64,000 nucleotides of DNA from Goodfellowiella coeruleoviolacea (lineage in GTDB: Bacteria > Actinomycetota > Actinomycetes > Mycobacteriales > Pseudonocardiaceae). The notes under the pieces were generated by a model, which did not search any database, had not been told where the DNA came from, and saw nothing but the letters and a program-made list of their open reading frames with translations. The position numbers were made by a program, and so were the translations under genes. This document shows, piece by piece, positions 44,511 to 52,399 of this stretch. The stretch covers positions 310,001 to 374,000 of the forward strand of contig NZ_JAMTCK010000006.1 of NCBI RefSeq assembly GCF_024171785.1, given 5' to 3'. Each line of letters opens with the position of its first letter. Within the stretch, counting starts at the first letter, position 1.

Positions 44511-45923
44511 TCAGGACATGCTGAACATCGACCCGGGGTTGAACAGGTTGTCCGGGTCCAGGGCGGCCTTGATGCCGCGGTGCACGCGCAGGCCCACCGG
44601 GCCGATCTCCCTGGCCAGCCACTCCTGCTTGATCTTGCCGACCCCGTGCTCACCGGTGATGGTGCCGCCCAGGCGCAGCCCCAGCGCCAGGATGTCGCCG
44701 AACGCCGTGCGGGCGCGGGCGAACTCCCGCTCGGAGGTGGGGTCGTAGACGATCGTGGGGTGCATGTTGCCGTCGCCGGCGTGGCCGACCACGGCGATGC
44801 GCAGGCCGCACTCCCGGCTGATCCGCTCGCAGCCGCTGATCAGCTCGGCGATCCTGGTGCGCGGCACGCACACGTCGTCGGTCAGCCAGGCGCCGTACAC
44901 CTCCAGCGCGGTGAGCACGGACCGGCGCGCGGCCAGCAGCATGCGCCCCTCGGCCAGGTCGTCGGTGGCGTGCACCAGGTTGGCGCCGCTGTCCCGGCAG
45001 ACCTGTTCGATCACGGCCAGCTCCCGTCGGCCGGCGTCGCCGCCGCTGTCGGACTGGCAGATCAGCAGCGCGGCACAGCCCGGTTCGGCGCCCAGTTCGG
45101 TGTTCAGGTGCTGCTCGACCGCGCTGATCGAGGTCTGGTCCATGATCTCCATCAGCGACGGCACCACGCCCTCGCGCACGATGGTGGCCACGGCGGCGCC
45201 GGCCGCGGCCGTGGAGTCGAACGCGGCCACCAGGGTGGCCGGGGCCTGGGGCAGCGGCCGCAGCGCCAGGGTGGCCCTGGTGATCACGCCGAGGGTGCCC
45301 TCGCTGCCGATGAACAGCTTGGTGAGGTCGTAGCCGGCCACGCCCTTGACCGTGCGCCGGCCGGTGCGCAGCAGTTCGCCGTCGGCCAGCACCACCTCAA
45401 GCCCCAGCACGGAGTCGGTGGTCACCCCGTACTTCACGCAGCACAGGCCGCCGGCGTTGGTGGACAGGTTGCCGCCGATGGTGCACCAGTCGTAGCTGGA
45501 CGGGTCGGGCGGGTAGAACAGGCCGCGCTTCTCCACGGCCGCGCGCAGGTCGAGGTTGACCACCCCGGGCTCGACCACGGCCAGCCGGTTGTCCGCATCC
45601 ACCTCGATGATCTGGTTCATCCTGGTGGTGACCAGCACGACGCACCCGGCCACGGCGTTGGCCGCGCCGGACAGCCCGCTGCCGGCGCCCCTGGGCACGA
45701 TCGGCACGCCCGCCGCCGCACACGCCCGCACCACGGCCCGCACCTGCTCGGTGCTGCTGGGCAGGACAACGGCCACCGGCGTGGCGGACGGGGCCAGCGG
45801 CATCATGTCCCGGCTGTAGCTGGCGGTGACCTCGGTGTCGGTCAGCACGCCGTCCGCACCCACCGCCGCGCGCAGCGCGGCCACCAACGCGTCATCGGGC
45901 TGAGCTGTGTGCGTCGTCGTCAC
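44511..45923 (-). CDS. FAD-binding oxidase, GlcD/D-lactate dehydrogenase type
   Basis: This 470-residue PCMH-type flavoprotein oxidises 2-hydroxy acids such as glycolate or D-lactate. The FAD-binding stretches IVPRGAGSGLSGAANA and TIGGNLSTNAGGLCCVKYG are visible, and the C-terminal domain has GHAGDGNMHPTIV with metal-binding histidines and GGTITGEHGVG. GTG at 45923, 6 bases after a TAGCGT -10 box. It stands alone, convergent with the monooxygenase operon. A separate FeS subunit gene is not adjacent. Confidence 0.93.
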   Translation of the reverse strand: MTTTHTAQPDDALVAALRAAVGADGVLTDTEVTASYSRDMMPLAPSATPVAVVLPSSTEQVRAVVRACAAAGVPIVPRGAGSGLSGAANAVAGCVVLVTTRMNQIIEVDADNRLAVVEPGVVNLDLRAAVEKRGLFYPPDPSSYDWCTIGGNLSTNAGGLCCVKYGVTTDSVLGLEVVLADGELLRTGRRTVKGVAGYDLTKLFIGSEGTLGVITRATLALRPLPQAPATLVAAFDSTAAAGAAVATIVREGVVPSLMEIMDQTSISAVEQHLNTELGAEPGCAALLICQSDSGGDAGRRELAVIEQVCRDSGANLVHATDDLAEGRMLLAARRSVLTALEVYGAWLTDDVCVPRTRIAELISGCERISRECGLRIAVVGHAGDGNMHPTIVYDPTSEREFARARTAFGDILALGLRLGGTITGEHGVGKIKQEWLAREIGPVGLRVHRGIKAALDPDNLFNPGSMFSMS

Positions 45924-45929
45924 GGATCC

Positions 45930-45935
45930 ACGCTA
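45930..45935 (-). promoter_or_regulatory. -10 box of the FAD oxidase gene (leaderless)
   Basis: TAGCGT on the reverse strand lies 6 nt before the GTG at 45923. Confidence 0.45.
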
Positions 45936-46078
45936 GCCGCGTGAACGCCGCGGCACGAGGTACCCGACAAGGCGGGCCACCCTAGCCGCACTACCCCGAA
46001 CGCCGTAGTGATCTGGGACAGAGTTCACAGCGCGGTGGCTTGCAGAAGGCGGCCCCGTGGATACATGCTTGTGCTAGT

Positions 46079-46088
46079 CAACTAGTTG
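46079..46088 (+). promoter_or_regulatory. Candidate MarR operator palindrome
   Basis: CAACTAGTTG, a perfect 10-bp palindrome inside a longer AT-rich stretch (GCTAGTCAACTAGTTGTAC), 36 bases before the MarR ATG. Autoregulation of the MarR-MFS-YceI operon is inferred. Confidence 0.5.
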
Positions 46089-46124
46089 TACAGGTCAAAT
46101 AAGACATTCACACGGAAGACCATC

Positions 46125-46685
46125 ATGGCGGACAACTTTCAGACGCCGGTCGGTCCGACGCCTTCAGCCAGCGCTTCCGCTGCGCCCACCGAGGAACGCG
46201 AACTCGCCATCGCCGACCAGCTCGGCCGCGAGTTGGTCCGGTTCGTGCGGCTGATCCACCGGGTCAAGGCACACCTGGCCGGCGCGCACAAGGACGGGAT
46301 CGAGCGTTCCAGCTACGCGCTGCTCGCCTGTCTGGTCCAGGAGGGACCGCAGCGCACCACGGCACTCGCCGAACTGGTGCACTCCGACCCCTCCACGGTG
46401 AGCAGACAGGTCAGCGGGCTCGTCCAGCACGGGCTGGTCGAGCGGCAGGCCGATCCGGTGGACGGCAGGGCGTGCCGGCTCGCCGCGACACCCCAGGGAC
46501 TGCGGGTGTTCGACGAGAACCGCAGGGCGCGCAACAAGCAACTGGCCCAGCTGATGGCCTGGTGGCCGGAGGCGGACCGCACCCAACTGGTCGCGCTGTT
46601 GGACCGGTTGAACAGCGACCTGGAGAGCAGCGCCATGGTCGAGAAGACGTTACGCACGAGCACAGCCAAGGGGGAGAGCCGATGA
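46125..46685 (+). CDS. MarR family regulator of the MFS-YceI operon
   Basis: This 186-residue winged helix protein has a disordered N-terminus, then RELVRFVRLIHRVKAHLAG and the DNA-binding part TTALAELVHSDPSTVSRQVSGLVQHGLVERQADPVDGRA (residues about 80-120), with the DPxDxR wing. It is the first gene of an operon: its TGA overlaps the ATG of the MFS gene. A CAACTAGTTG palindrome just upstream is a likely operator, so it probably represses its own operon and is released by a compound exported by the transporter. Confidence 0.9.
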   Translation: MADNFQTPVGPTPSASASAAPTEERELAIADQLGRELVRFVRLIHRVKAHLAGAHKDGIERSSYALLACLVQEGPQRTTALAELVHSDPSTVSRQVSGLVQHGLVERQADPVDGRACRLAATPQGLRVFDENRRARNKQLAQLMAWWPEADRTQLVALLDRLNSDLESSAMVEKTLRTSTAKGESR

Positions 46686-49492
46686 CACGCTCTACCGTCG
46701 ACAGTCCGGCGGCGGCACCGCCACCACGAGCGTCGGAGCAGAGCGCGCCAGGCGGCCTGACCCATCGCCAGATCCTCACCATCCTCAGCGGCCTGATGCT
46801 GGGCATGTTCCTGGCCGCGCTGGACCAGACCATCGTCGGCACCGCGATCCGCACCATCGCCGACGACCTCAACGGGTTGAGCCTGCAGGCCTGGGCCACC
46901 ACGGCCTACCTGATCACCTCGACGATCACCACCCCGCTGTACGGCAAGCTGTCCGACATCTACGGGCGCAAGCCGTTCTTCATCTCGGCCATCACCATCT
47001 TCGTGATCGGCTCGCTGGCCTGCACGTTCTCCCAGTCGATGTACGAGCTGGCCGCGTTCCGCGCGCTGCAGGGGCTGGGTGCCGGCGGTCTGATGTCGCT
47101 GGCGCTGACCATCGTGGCCGACATCGTGCCGCCCCGGCAGCGGGCCAAGTACCAGGGCTACTTCCTGGCCGTGTTCGGCACCTCCAGCGTGCTCGGCCCG
47201 GTGGTCGGCGGCTTCTTCGCCGGCCAGTCGGAGATCATCGGCATCACGGGCTGGCGCTGGGTGTTCCTGGTCAACGTGCCGATCGGGGTCGTCGCGCTGT
47301 TCGTGGTGGCCAAGGTGCTGAACGTGCCGCACCAGCGGCGGGACCACCGGATCGACTGGTGGGGCGCGCTCACCCTGACCGTCGGCCTGGTGCCGCTGCT
47401 GATCGTGGCCGAGCAGGGCCGCGAGTGGGGCTGGGACAGCAACCGCTCGGTGATCTGCTACGCCATCGGCGCCGTGGGCGTGCTGGCCTTCGTGTTCGTC
47501 GAGTTCCTGATGAAGGACGAGGCGCTGATCCCGCTGCGGCTGTTCCGCAACGGCGTGTTCAGCATGGTGATCGTCCTCGGCGTGGTGATCGGCCTCGGCA
47601 TGTTCGGCGGGATCACGATGATCCCGCAGTACCTGCAGATCGTGAAGGGCGAGTCGCCGACCGCGGCCGGCCTGCTGATGCTGCCGATGATGGTCGGCAT
47701 GATGACCGCGTCCATCACCTCCGGTCAGATCACCTCGCGCACCGGCCGCTACAAGATCTTCCCGATCATCGGCACCGCGCTGATGGTGTGCGGTCTGCTG
47801 CTGTTCCACAACGTCACCGTGGACACCCCGCTGTGGCAGACCATGCTGTGCATGGTGGTGTTCGGCCTGGGCCTGGGCAGCTGCATGCAGACCCTGACCG
47901 TGGCCGCGCAGAACGCGGTGCCGTTCCGCGACATGGGTGTGGCCACCGCGTCCACCACGTTCTTCCGGCAGATGGGCGGCACGCTCGGCGTGGCCGTGTT
48001 CCTGTCCATCCTGTTCAGCACGGTGGGCGACCGGATCAGGGACGCGTTCCAGAGCGTCGTGCCCACGCCCGAGTTCCAGGCGGCGCTGCGCGACCCGGCG
48101 GTGCTGCGCGACCCGGTGAACAAGCCGGTGCTGGACATGCTCCAGTCCGGTGGTGGCGGCTCGGACGCCGGCGGCGTGCTGCAGGACTCCTCGTTCCTCC
48201 AGCAGATCGACAGCCGGCTGGCCAGGCCGTTCCTGGTCGGGTTCGCCGACTCGATCGACACCGTGTTCCTGGCCGGGGCGGCCGTGGCCGTCGTGGCCTT
48301 CGTACTCAGCCTGTTCCTCAAGGAGATTCCCCTGCGCACGCACAGTGGCGTGCAGGCGGCCATGATGGAGGGCGCTGAGGCGCTGGCGCCCACCGAGGGC
48401 GCCGAGGCGCCGGCCGCCCAGCCCGCCAGCACCACCCCGTCGGTTCCCACCGCCCAGGCGGCGGCCAGCCGGGCCGAGGCCGGCGCGGACAGCCCGGCCG
48501 GGTCCGGCCGGATGGCGCCGTTCACCGGTGACCTGCAGCAGCCAGCCCAGCCAGCGCCCGAGCTGGTCGGCGCCGGCCGGCACGCCGCCCCCAACCACCT
48601 CCGGTCCGAGGCCAACCACAGCCGCAACGGCCACTCCCTGGCCGCGCAGGACGTGCTGCGCGCCGCCGCGCCCACCGGGGCGGCCACCCCGGCCACCCCG
48701 GCCGAGCCGGGCGGCCAGTCGGTGCACGGTTCGGTGCGCCGGCAGGACGGCATCCCGGTGCCTGGCGCGGTGCTCACCCTGATCGACCAGGTCGGCCGGC
48801 AGGTGGGCCGGGGCAGCGCCGGCAACGACGGCGGCTTCACGCTGACCGCCCCGGCCGCGGGCAGCTACGTGCTGATCGCCTCGGCCCCCGGCCACCAGCC
48901 GCAGGCGTCCAGCCTGCTGGTGGGCGGCGGCCCGACCACGGTGGACGTGATCCTGGCCGGCTCCAGCGGCCTGTACGGCGCGGTGCGCCGGGCCGGCGGC
49001 GAGCAGGACGGGCAGGCCGACCCGATCGCCGGCGCCACGGTCACGCTGGCCGACGCGCACGGCGAGGTGGTGGGCGCGCAGGCCACCACCGCCGAGGGCG
49101 ACTTCCGGTTCACCGAGCTGGGCGCGGGCTTCTACACGCTGGTGGTCAACGCCGAGGGCTACCGACCGGCCGCGGCCACCGTGGTGGTGCCGGAGACCGG
49201 TGACGTCCGCAAGGACGTGGAACTGGTCGGCGGGGCCCGGCTGTCCGGTGTCGCGCACACCGACGGCGGCCTGACCGTGGCGGACGCCCGGATCACCGTG
49301 ATCGACGCCAACGGCAACGTGGTCGGCGTGACCAGGACCGACAGCGCCGGGCAGTACGTGATCAGCGATCTGCCCGAGGGTGAGTACACCGTGATCGCGA
49401 GCGGATACCCTCCAGCGGCCAGCCAGTTGCGCATCGCAGCCGGCGAGCACGGTCAGCACGATGTCCGGCTCGGTTATGAGGAGGAGGCGTGA
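46682..49492 (+). CDS. MFS exporter (DHA2/EmrB-QacA) with three C-terminal beta-sandwich domains
   Basis: This 936-residue protein starts at an ATG overlapping the MarR stop. Residues about 30-555 are a 14-helix drug:H+ antiporter (LDQTIVGTAIRTIADDL, motif A GKLSDIYGRKPFF, motif C SSVLGPVVGGFF). Residues about 560-675 are a disordered Ala/Pro/Gln-rich linker. Residues about 680-936 are three ~85-residue carboxypeptidase-regulatory/Cna-B-like beta sandwiches, each with a GxV...G(A)xVTL..., GxF.F..L.AG.Y and A.GY pattern (for example LPEGEYTVIASGY). The repeats are clear by eye. Such a tail on an exporter is unusual; with an even helix count it would be cytoplasmic. The YceI gene follows with a GTGA overlap. 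Confidence 0.9.
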   Translation: MTRSTVDSPAAAPPPRASEQSAPGGLTHRQILTILSGLMLGMFLAALDQTIVGTAIRTIADDLNGLSLQAWATTAYLITSTITTPLYGKLSDIYGRKPFFISAITIFVIGSLACTFSQSMYELAAFRALQGLGAGGLMSLALTIVADIVPPRQRAKYQGYFLAVFGTSSVLGPVVGGFFAGQSEIIGITGWRWVFLVNVPIGVVALFVVAKVLNVPHQRRDHRIDWWGALTLTVGLVPLLIVAEQGREWGWDSNRSVICYAIGAVGVLAFVFVEFLMKDEALIPLRLFRNGVFSMVIVLGVVIGLGMFGGITMIPQYLQIVKGESPTAAGLLMLPMMVGMMTASITSGQITSRTGRYKIFPIIGTALMVCGLLLFHNVTVDTPLWQTMLCMVVFGLGLGSCMQTLTVAAQNAVPFRDMGVATASTTFFRQMGGTLGVAVFLSILFSTVGDRIRDAFQSVVPTPEFQAALRDPAVLRDPVNKPVLDMLQSGGGGSDAGGVLQDSSFLQQIDSRLARPFLVGFADSIDTVFLAGAAVAVVAFVLSLFLKEIPLRTHSGVQAAMMEGAEALAPTEGAEAPAAQPASTTPSVPTAQAAASRAEAGADSPAGSGRMAPFTGDLQQPAQPAPELVGAGRHAAPNHLRSEANHSRNGHSLAAQDVLRAAAPTGAATPATPAEPGGQSVHGSVRRQDGIPVPGAVLTLIDQVGRQVGRGSAGNDGGFTLTAPAAGSYVLIASAPGHQPQASSLLVGGGPTTVDVILAGSSGLYGAVRRAGGEQDGQADPIAGATVTLADAHGEVVGAQATTAEGDFRFTELGAGFYTLVVNAEGYRPAAATVVVPETGDVRKDVELVGGARLSGVAHTDGGLTVADARITVIDANGNVVGVTRTDSAGQYVISDLPEGEYTVIASGYPPAASQLRIAAGEHGQHDVRLGYEEEA

Positions 49493-50313
49493 CCGCTGAG
49501 GGGTTGCGGGCACAGGTCCGCACCGGTGACGGGTGGGCCGTGCAGCACGCGGTGCTCACCGTCACCGACCTGCGCGGCCAGCAGGTCGCCCGGGTCGAGG
49601 CCGACGCCGACGGGGTGACCGCGACCGAGCCGCTGCCGGCCGGCACCTACACGGCGATCCTGACGGCGGCCGGGTTCGAGCCCACCGCCCGCACCGCCGT
49701 GGTGCCCGCCGGTGGCGGCGTGTCACTGGGTGTGGTCACGCTGTCCCGCAGCGGCGGCAACCCGCCGCCGCCCGCGGGCACCTGGACCATCGACCCGGCG
49801 CACTCGTCGATCACGGTCACCGCCCAGCACCTGGGCCTGTCCAGCGTGAAGGGCAGGTTCACCGAGTTCGGCGGCCAGATCGAGGTGGGCCAGCCGGCGG
49901 AGCACTCCGGGGTGCGCGCGGCCATCCAGGCGGCCAGCGTGGACACCGGCAACAAGATGCGCGACGACCACCTGCGCAGCGCCGACTTCCTGGACGTCGA
50001 CCAGTACCCGACGATCGACTTCGTCAGCACCGGGTTGACCCAGCAGGGGCCGGACCGGTACTCGCTCAGCGGGGACCTCACCCTGCACGGGGTGACCAAG
50101 CCGGTCGTGCTGGACCTGTCCTACCTGGGCACCGGCCCGGACCCGTGGGGCGGCACCAGGGCGGCGTTCCACGCGGAGACCCGGCTGCACCGCAACGACT
50201 TCGCCATCAACTACAACGCGATCGTGCGGGCCGGCATCGCCGCCGTCGGCACCACGCTCAAGGTTGAACTGGACATCCAGGCCGTGCAGGGCGACGCCCT
50301 GCCCGAGGCCTGA
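49489..50313 (+). CDS. Beta-sandwich domain fused to a YceI-like lipid-binding domain
   Basis: This 274-residue protein starts with GTG overlapping the MFS stop, with AGGAGGAGG upstream. Residues 1-88 form a carboxypeptidase-regulatory-like domain (VQHAVLTVTDLRGQQVARVEAD, PLPAGTYTAILTAAGFEP), matching the three repeats of the upstream transporter. Residues about 100-274 are YceI (GTWTIDPAHSSITVTAQHLGLS, FTEFGGQIEV, DDHLRSADFLDVDQYPTIDF, LTLHGVTKPVVLDLS), a lipocalin-like barrel that binds polyisoprenoids. No signal peptide is seen. The shared domain suggests docking to the exporter tail. A strong terminator follows. Confidence 0.9.
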   Translation: MTAEGLRAQVRTGDGWAVQHAVLTVTDLRGQQVARVEADADGVTATEPLPAGTYTAILTAAGFEPTARTAVVPAGGGVSLGVVTLSRSGGNPPPPAGTWTIDPAHSSITVTAQHLGLSSVKGRFTEFGGQIEVGQPAEHSGVRAAIQAASVDTGNKMRDDHLRSADFLDVDQYPTIDFVSTGLTQQGPDRYSLSGDLTLHGVTKPVVLDLSYLGTGPDPWGGTRAAFHAETRLHRNDFAINYNAIVRAGIAAVGTTLKVELDIQAVQGDALPEA

Positions 50314-50353
50314 CCCAGTTCAGCGGTTTGCCCCAGCCGGCACGGTGACCCAG

Positions 50354-50417
50354 CCGGCGGCGAGCCGCCGGAGGACGTGCGCACGGCCCCGGGACCAGCA
50401 CCGCGGTCCCGGGGCCG
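50354..50417 (+). terminator. Tandem terminator hairpins after the YceI operon
   Basis: CCGGCGGC/GCCGCCGG (50354-50371), then CGGCCCCGGGACC (50384-50396) and GGTCCCGGGGCCG (50405-50417), a perfect 13-bp stem with an 8-base loop. Confidence 0.82.
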
Positions 50418-50574
50418 CTGGCTGTCCGGACCGCGCGCCGGCCGGCCCGCCGGCATCGTGTCGGTGCCCGACAAGAACAAATCCGAACAGTTCAACCAGT
50501 CGCGTAAAAGATTTAAACTATCGCACACAGAGCTAACTGGCCCGAATTTTTTCTCGCGAATTCCAGCGCTCGCG

Positions 50575-50604
50575 TTGGGCACAATGGCCCAATTGCCCTA
50601 GACT
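50575..50604 (+). promoter_or_regulatory. Promoter of the His/Gly-rich protein gene
   Basis: TTGGGC (50575-50580) and TAGACT (50599-50604) are 18 bp apart. TTGGGC and GCCCAA also form an inverted repeat across the spacer. Confidence 0.4.
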
Positions 50605-50725
50605 CGTCGTCGTGACGTCACACCGGTAGGCAGTCGGATCCAAAACAATCAAGAGAGCAAAGATCCGGAAATGATCGCTGCCTGCTGATCCGTACAGATG
50701 CAGACCTCAACGAGGAGGAAAGCAA

Positions 50726-51028
50726 ATGAACACGTCACGTCGAGTGGTGCGCATGGCCGCCGCGGCTGGGATCACCGCACTGGCGCTGACCGGTGTGGGC
50801 GGTGCCCTGGGCACCGGCGTGGCCAGCGCCGGCGGGAACGACTGCGGCTACCACCACAGCTGGTACGACGACTGCTGGGACGGCGGCTGGTGGGACGACT
50901 GCGACGGCCACGGCCGGCATCACCACGACCGCTACGGGCACCGTGACCACGGCGGCCACGGCCACCACGGTGGGCACGGCGGCCACGGCCACGGCGGGCA
51001 CGGCGGCCACGGCGGTCACGGCCGGTGA
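50726..51028 (+). CDS. Secreted His/Gly-rich protein, possible metal binder
   Basis: This 100-residue protein has a signal peptide (MNTSRRVVRMAAAAGITALA, cleavage after ...VASAG near residue 35). The mature part begins with two cysteines in an aromatic patch (DCGYHHSWYDDCWDGGWWDDC) and ends in about 35 residues made of His, Gly and Arg (HGGHGHHGG repeats from GGCCACGGC-like units). Such clusters bind Zn, Cu or Ni. AGGAGGAAA upstream of the ATG is a strong ribosome-binding site. Family unknown; a periplasmic or surface metal buffer is the simplest guess. Confidence 0.75.
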   Translation: MNTSRRVVRMAAAAGITALALTGVGGALGTGVASAGGNDCGYHHSWYDDCWDGGWWDDCDGHGRHHHDRYGHRDHGGHGHHGGHGGHGHGGHGGHGGHGR

Positions 51029-51203
51029 GCCCAGGTGCTGCTGAGCACCTGGTCACCAGCGCAGCACTCGCCGCTGACCAGCGGCACCGATCGCTGACCA
51101 GTGGTACCCGAGTAGTCAGAAGTCACTAGTCAAGTAGTCAGAAGTCCATCTGTCTGGACAAGGGCATTCGCCGGGCCACGGCGGATGCCCACTTTTCTGC
51201 CCA

Positions 51204-51232
51204 CCCGCCGGGCCAGGAGCCGGCCCGGCGGG
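51204..51232 (-). terminator. Terminator hairpin right after the PfkB gene
   Basis: CCCGCCGGGCC (51204-51214) and GGCCCGGCGGG (51222-51232) pair around seven bases, directly adjoining the stop codon. Confidence 0.8.
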
Positions 51233-52189
51233 CTAGGGCCGGGCCGGCAGGTCGGCCAGCCAGGCCCGGGGCCCGATCCGGCGCACCCGCACCGCGGCCA
51301 CCTGGTTCGCCGCCCGAACCAGCTCGGGCAGCACGCCCGGCCCGGGCACGCCGCGCCGCCGGGCCACCCCGTGGACGAGCGCGCCGTGCCACACATCCCC
51401 CGCGCCGAGGGTGTCCCTGGCGGTCACCGCCGGCACCGGACAGCAGCCGCTGACCAGTTCGGCACCTGTCGGCCCGGGCCGGCGACACGACCAGCGGACC
51501 GGTGCGGGGCCGCCCGTCCGGGTGACAACGGGAATCCCGATCCGGTGCAGGGCCGCCTCGGTGGCCGGCCCGTCCGGGTGCTCCGGCAGCCGGAAGCCCT
51601 CGGCGCACGCGCACACGTCCACCAGCGGCAGCAGCTCGGTCAGCACCGGTTTCCAGCTGCCCGCGTCCAGCACGACCGGGACGCCGAGGGCGCGGGCGGC
51701 CGAGGCGACGGCCACGGCCAGCGCCGGGTGGTGGCCGTCGAGCAGCACCGCGTCCGCCCCGGCCAGCTGGTCGGCCAGGCCGGCCAGGACTGGCGCGGGC
51801 AGGTCGACGCCGGCGGCGTTGGGCGAGACCACGCTGCGCTCGCCGTCGCGTTCCCGCACGGCGACCGCGCTGACCGGCGGCGGATCAGCCCGCTCGGGCA
51901 GCACGTCCACCACCTCGACGCGGTGCCGGGTCAAATCGGCGCGGGCCAGCTCGGCCAGCGGGTGGCGGCCGAGCACGGTGAGCAGCCTGGCGTGGCCGCC
52001 GAGCGCGGCCACGGTGACCGCGGCGTTGCTGGCCGGGCCGCCCGCGGCCACGGCCATGCCGGTGGACTGGGTCTTGCCGCCCGGGCCGGGCAGCTCGGCC
52101 ACCCGCTGCACCAGGTCGACCGTGCACAGCCCGGCCAGCACCACGCGGGGTGCGCGCGTGGCGTCGGCCGGCTCGTCGTGGTTGGACAC
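51233..52189 (-). CDS. PfkB-family carbohydrate kinase
   Basis: This 318-residue ribokinase-like enzyme has PfkB signature 1 AAGGPASNAAVTVAALGG near residue 50 and signature 2 DTLGAGDVWHGALVHG near residue 265, with the catalytic Asp in GAGD. The middle has VSPNAAGVDLPAPV and DAGSWKPVL, a sugar pocket typical of ribokinase/fructokinase relatives. The substrate is open; small sugars or nucleosides are usual. GTG at 52189 is the first start giving the AGLCTVDLVQRV strand at residue 19; longer frames are antisense noise. Monocistronic. Confidence 0.87.
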   Translation of the reverse strand: MSNHDEPADATRAPRVVLAGLCTVDLVQRVAELPGPGGKTQSTGMAVAAGGPASNAAVTVAALGGHARLLTVLGRHPLAELARADLTRHRVEVVDVLPERADPPPVSAVAVRERDGERSVVSPNAAGVDLPAPVLAGLADQLAGADAVLLDGHHPALAVAVASAARALGVPVVLDAGSWKPVLTELLPLVDVCACAEGFRLPEHPDGPATEAALHRIGIPVVTRTGGPAPVRWSCRRPGPTGAELVSGCCPVPAVTARDTLGAGDVWHGALVHGVARRRGVPGPGVLPELVRAANQVAAVRVRRIGPRAWLADLPARP

Positions 52190-52399
52190 GAACGCGTAGC
52201 CTCGCCCACGCCCGCCAGCGCCGCAAGCTCCCGCGCGCGAAATGCCCGTCCGCCGCACGGGACGAACGCACCGGAAAACCAGCGGGGCGAAAACACCACC
52301 TTTTTACCGCGCGCAGTCGACCGCGAACGGGCAGCCCACCAACATTCGGGCCGAAGCTAAACAGTTTCCGGTCCGAAATCGGGTTTCGCCGCGCCCGGT

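Larger units (their letters stand above)
50314..50725. other. 412-bp region with terminators, promoter and structured leader
   Basis: It begins with two hairpins (50354-50371 and 50384-50417) and turns AT-rich. It then has a TTGGGC/TAGACT promoter pair (50575-50604) and a leader of about 115 bases before the His/Gly-rich gene. In the leader, GGCAG/CTGCC and CGGATC/GATCCG pairings (50628-50692) suggest a folded element. Confidence 0.5.

Noticed and set aside
46313-49513. Open frame of over 1000 codons antisense to the MFS-Cna gene
   Set aside because: In DNA this GC-rich the antisense frame is often open. It is His/Gln/Arg-rich with no motif and the sense frame is clearly coding.
50605-50725. 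Known riboswitch such as the c-di-AMP (ydaO) class
   Set aside because: The leader can fold but lacks the conserved ydaO core sequences I would expect, so no class is assigned.
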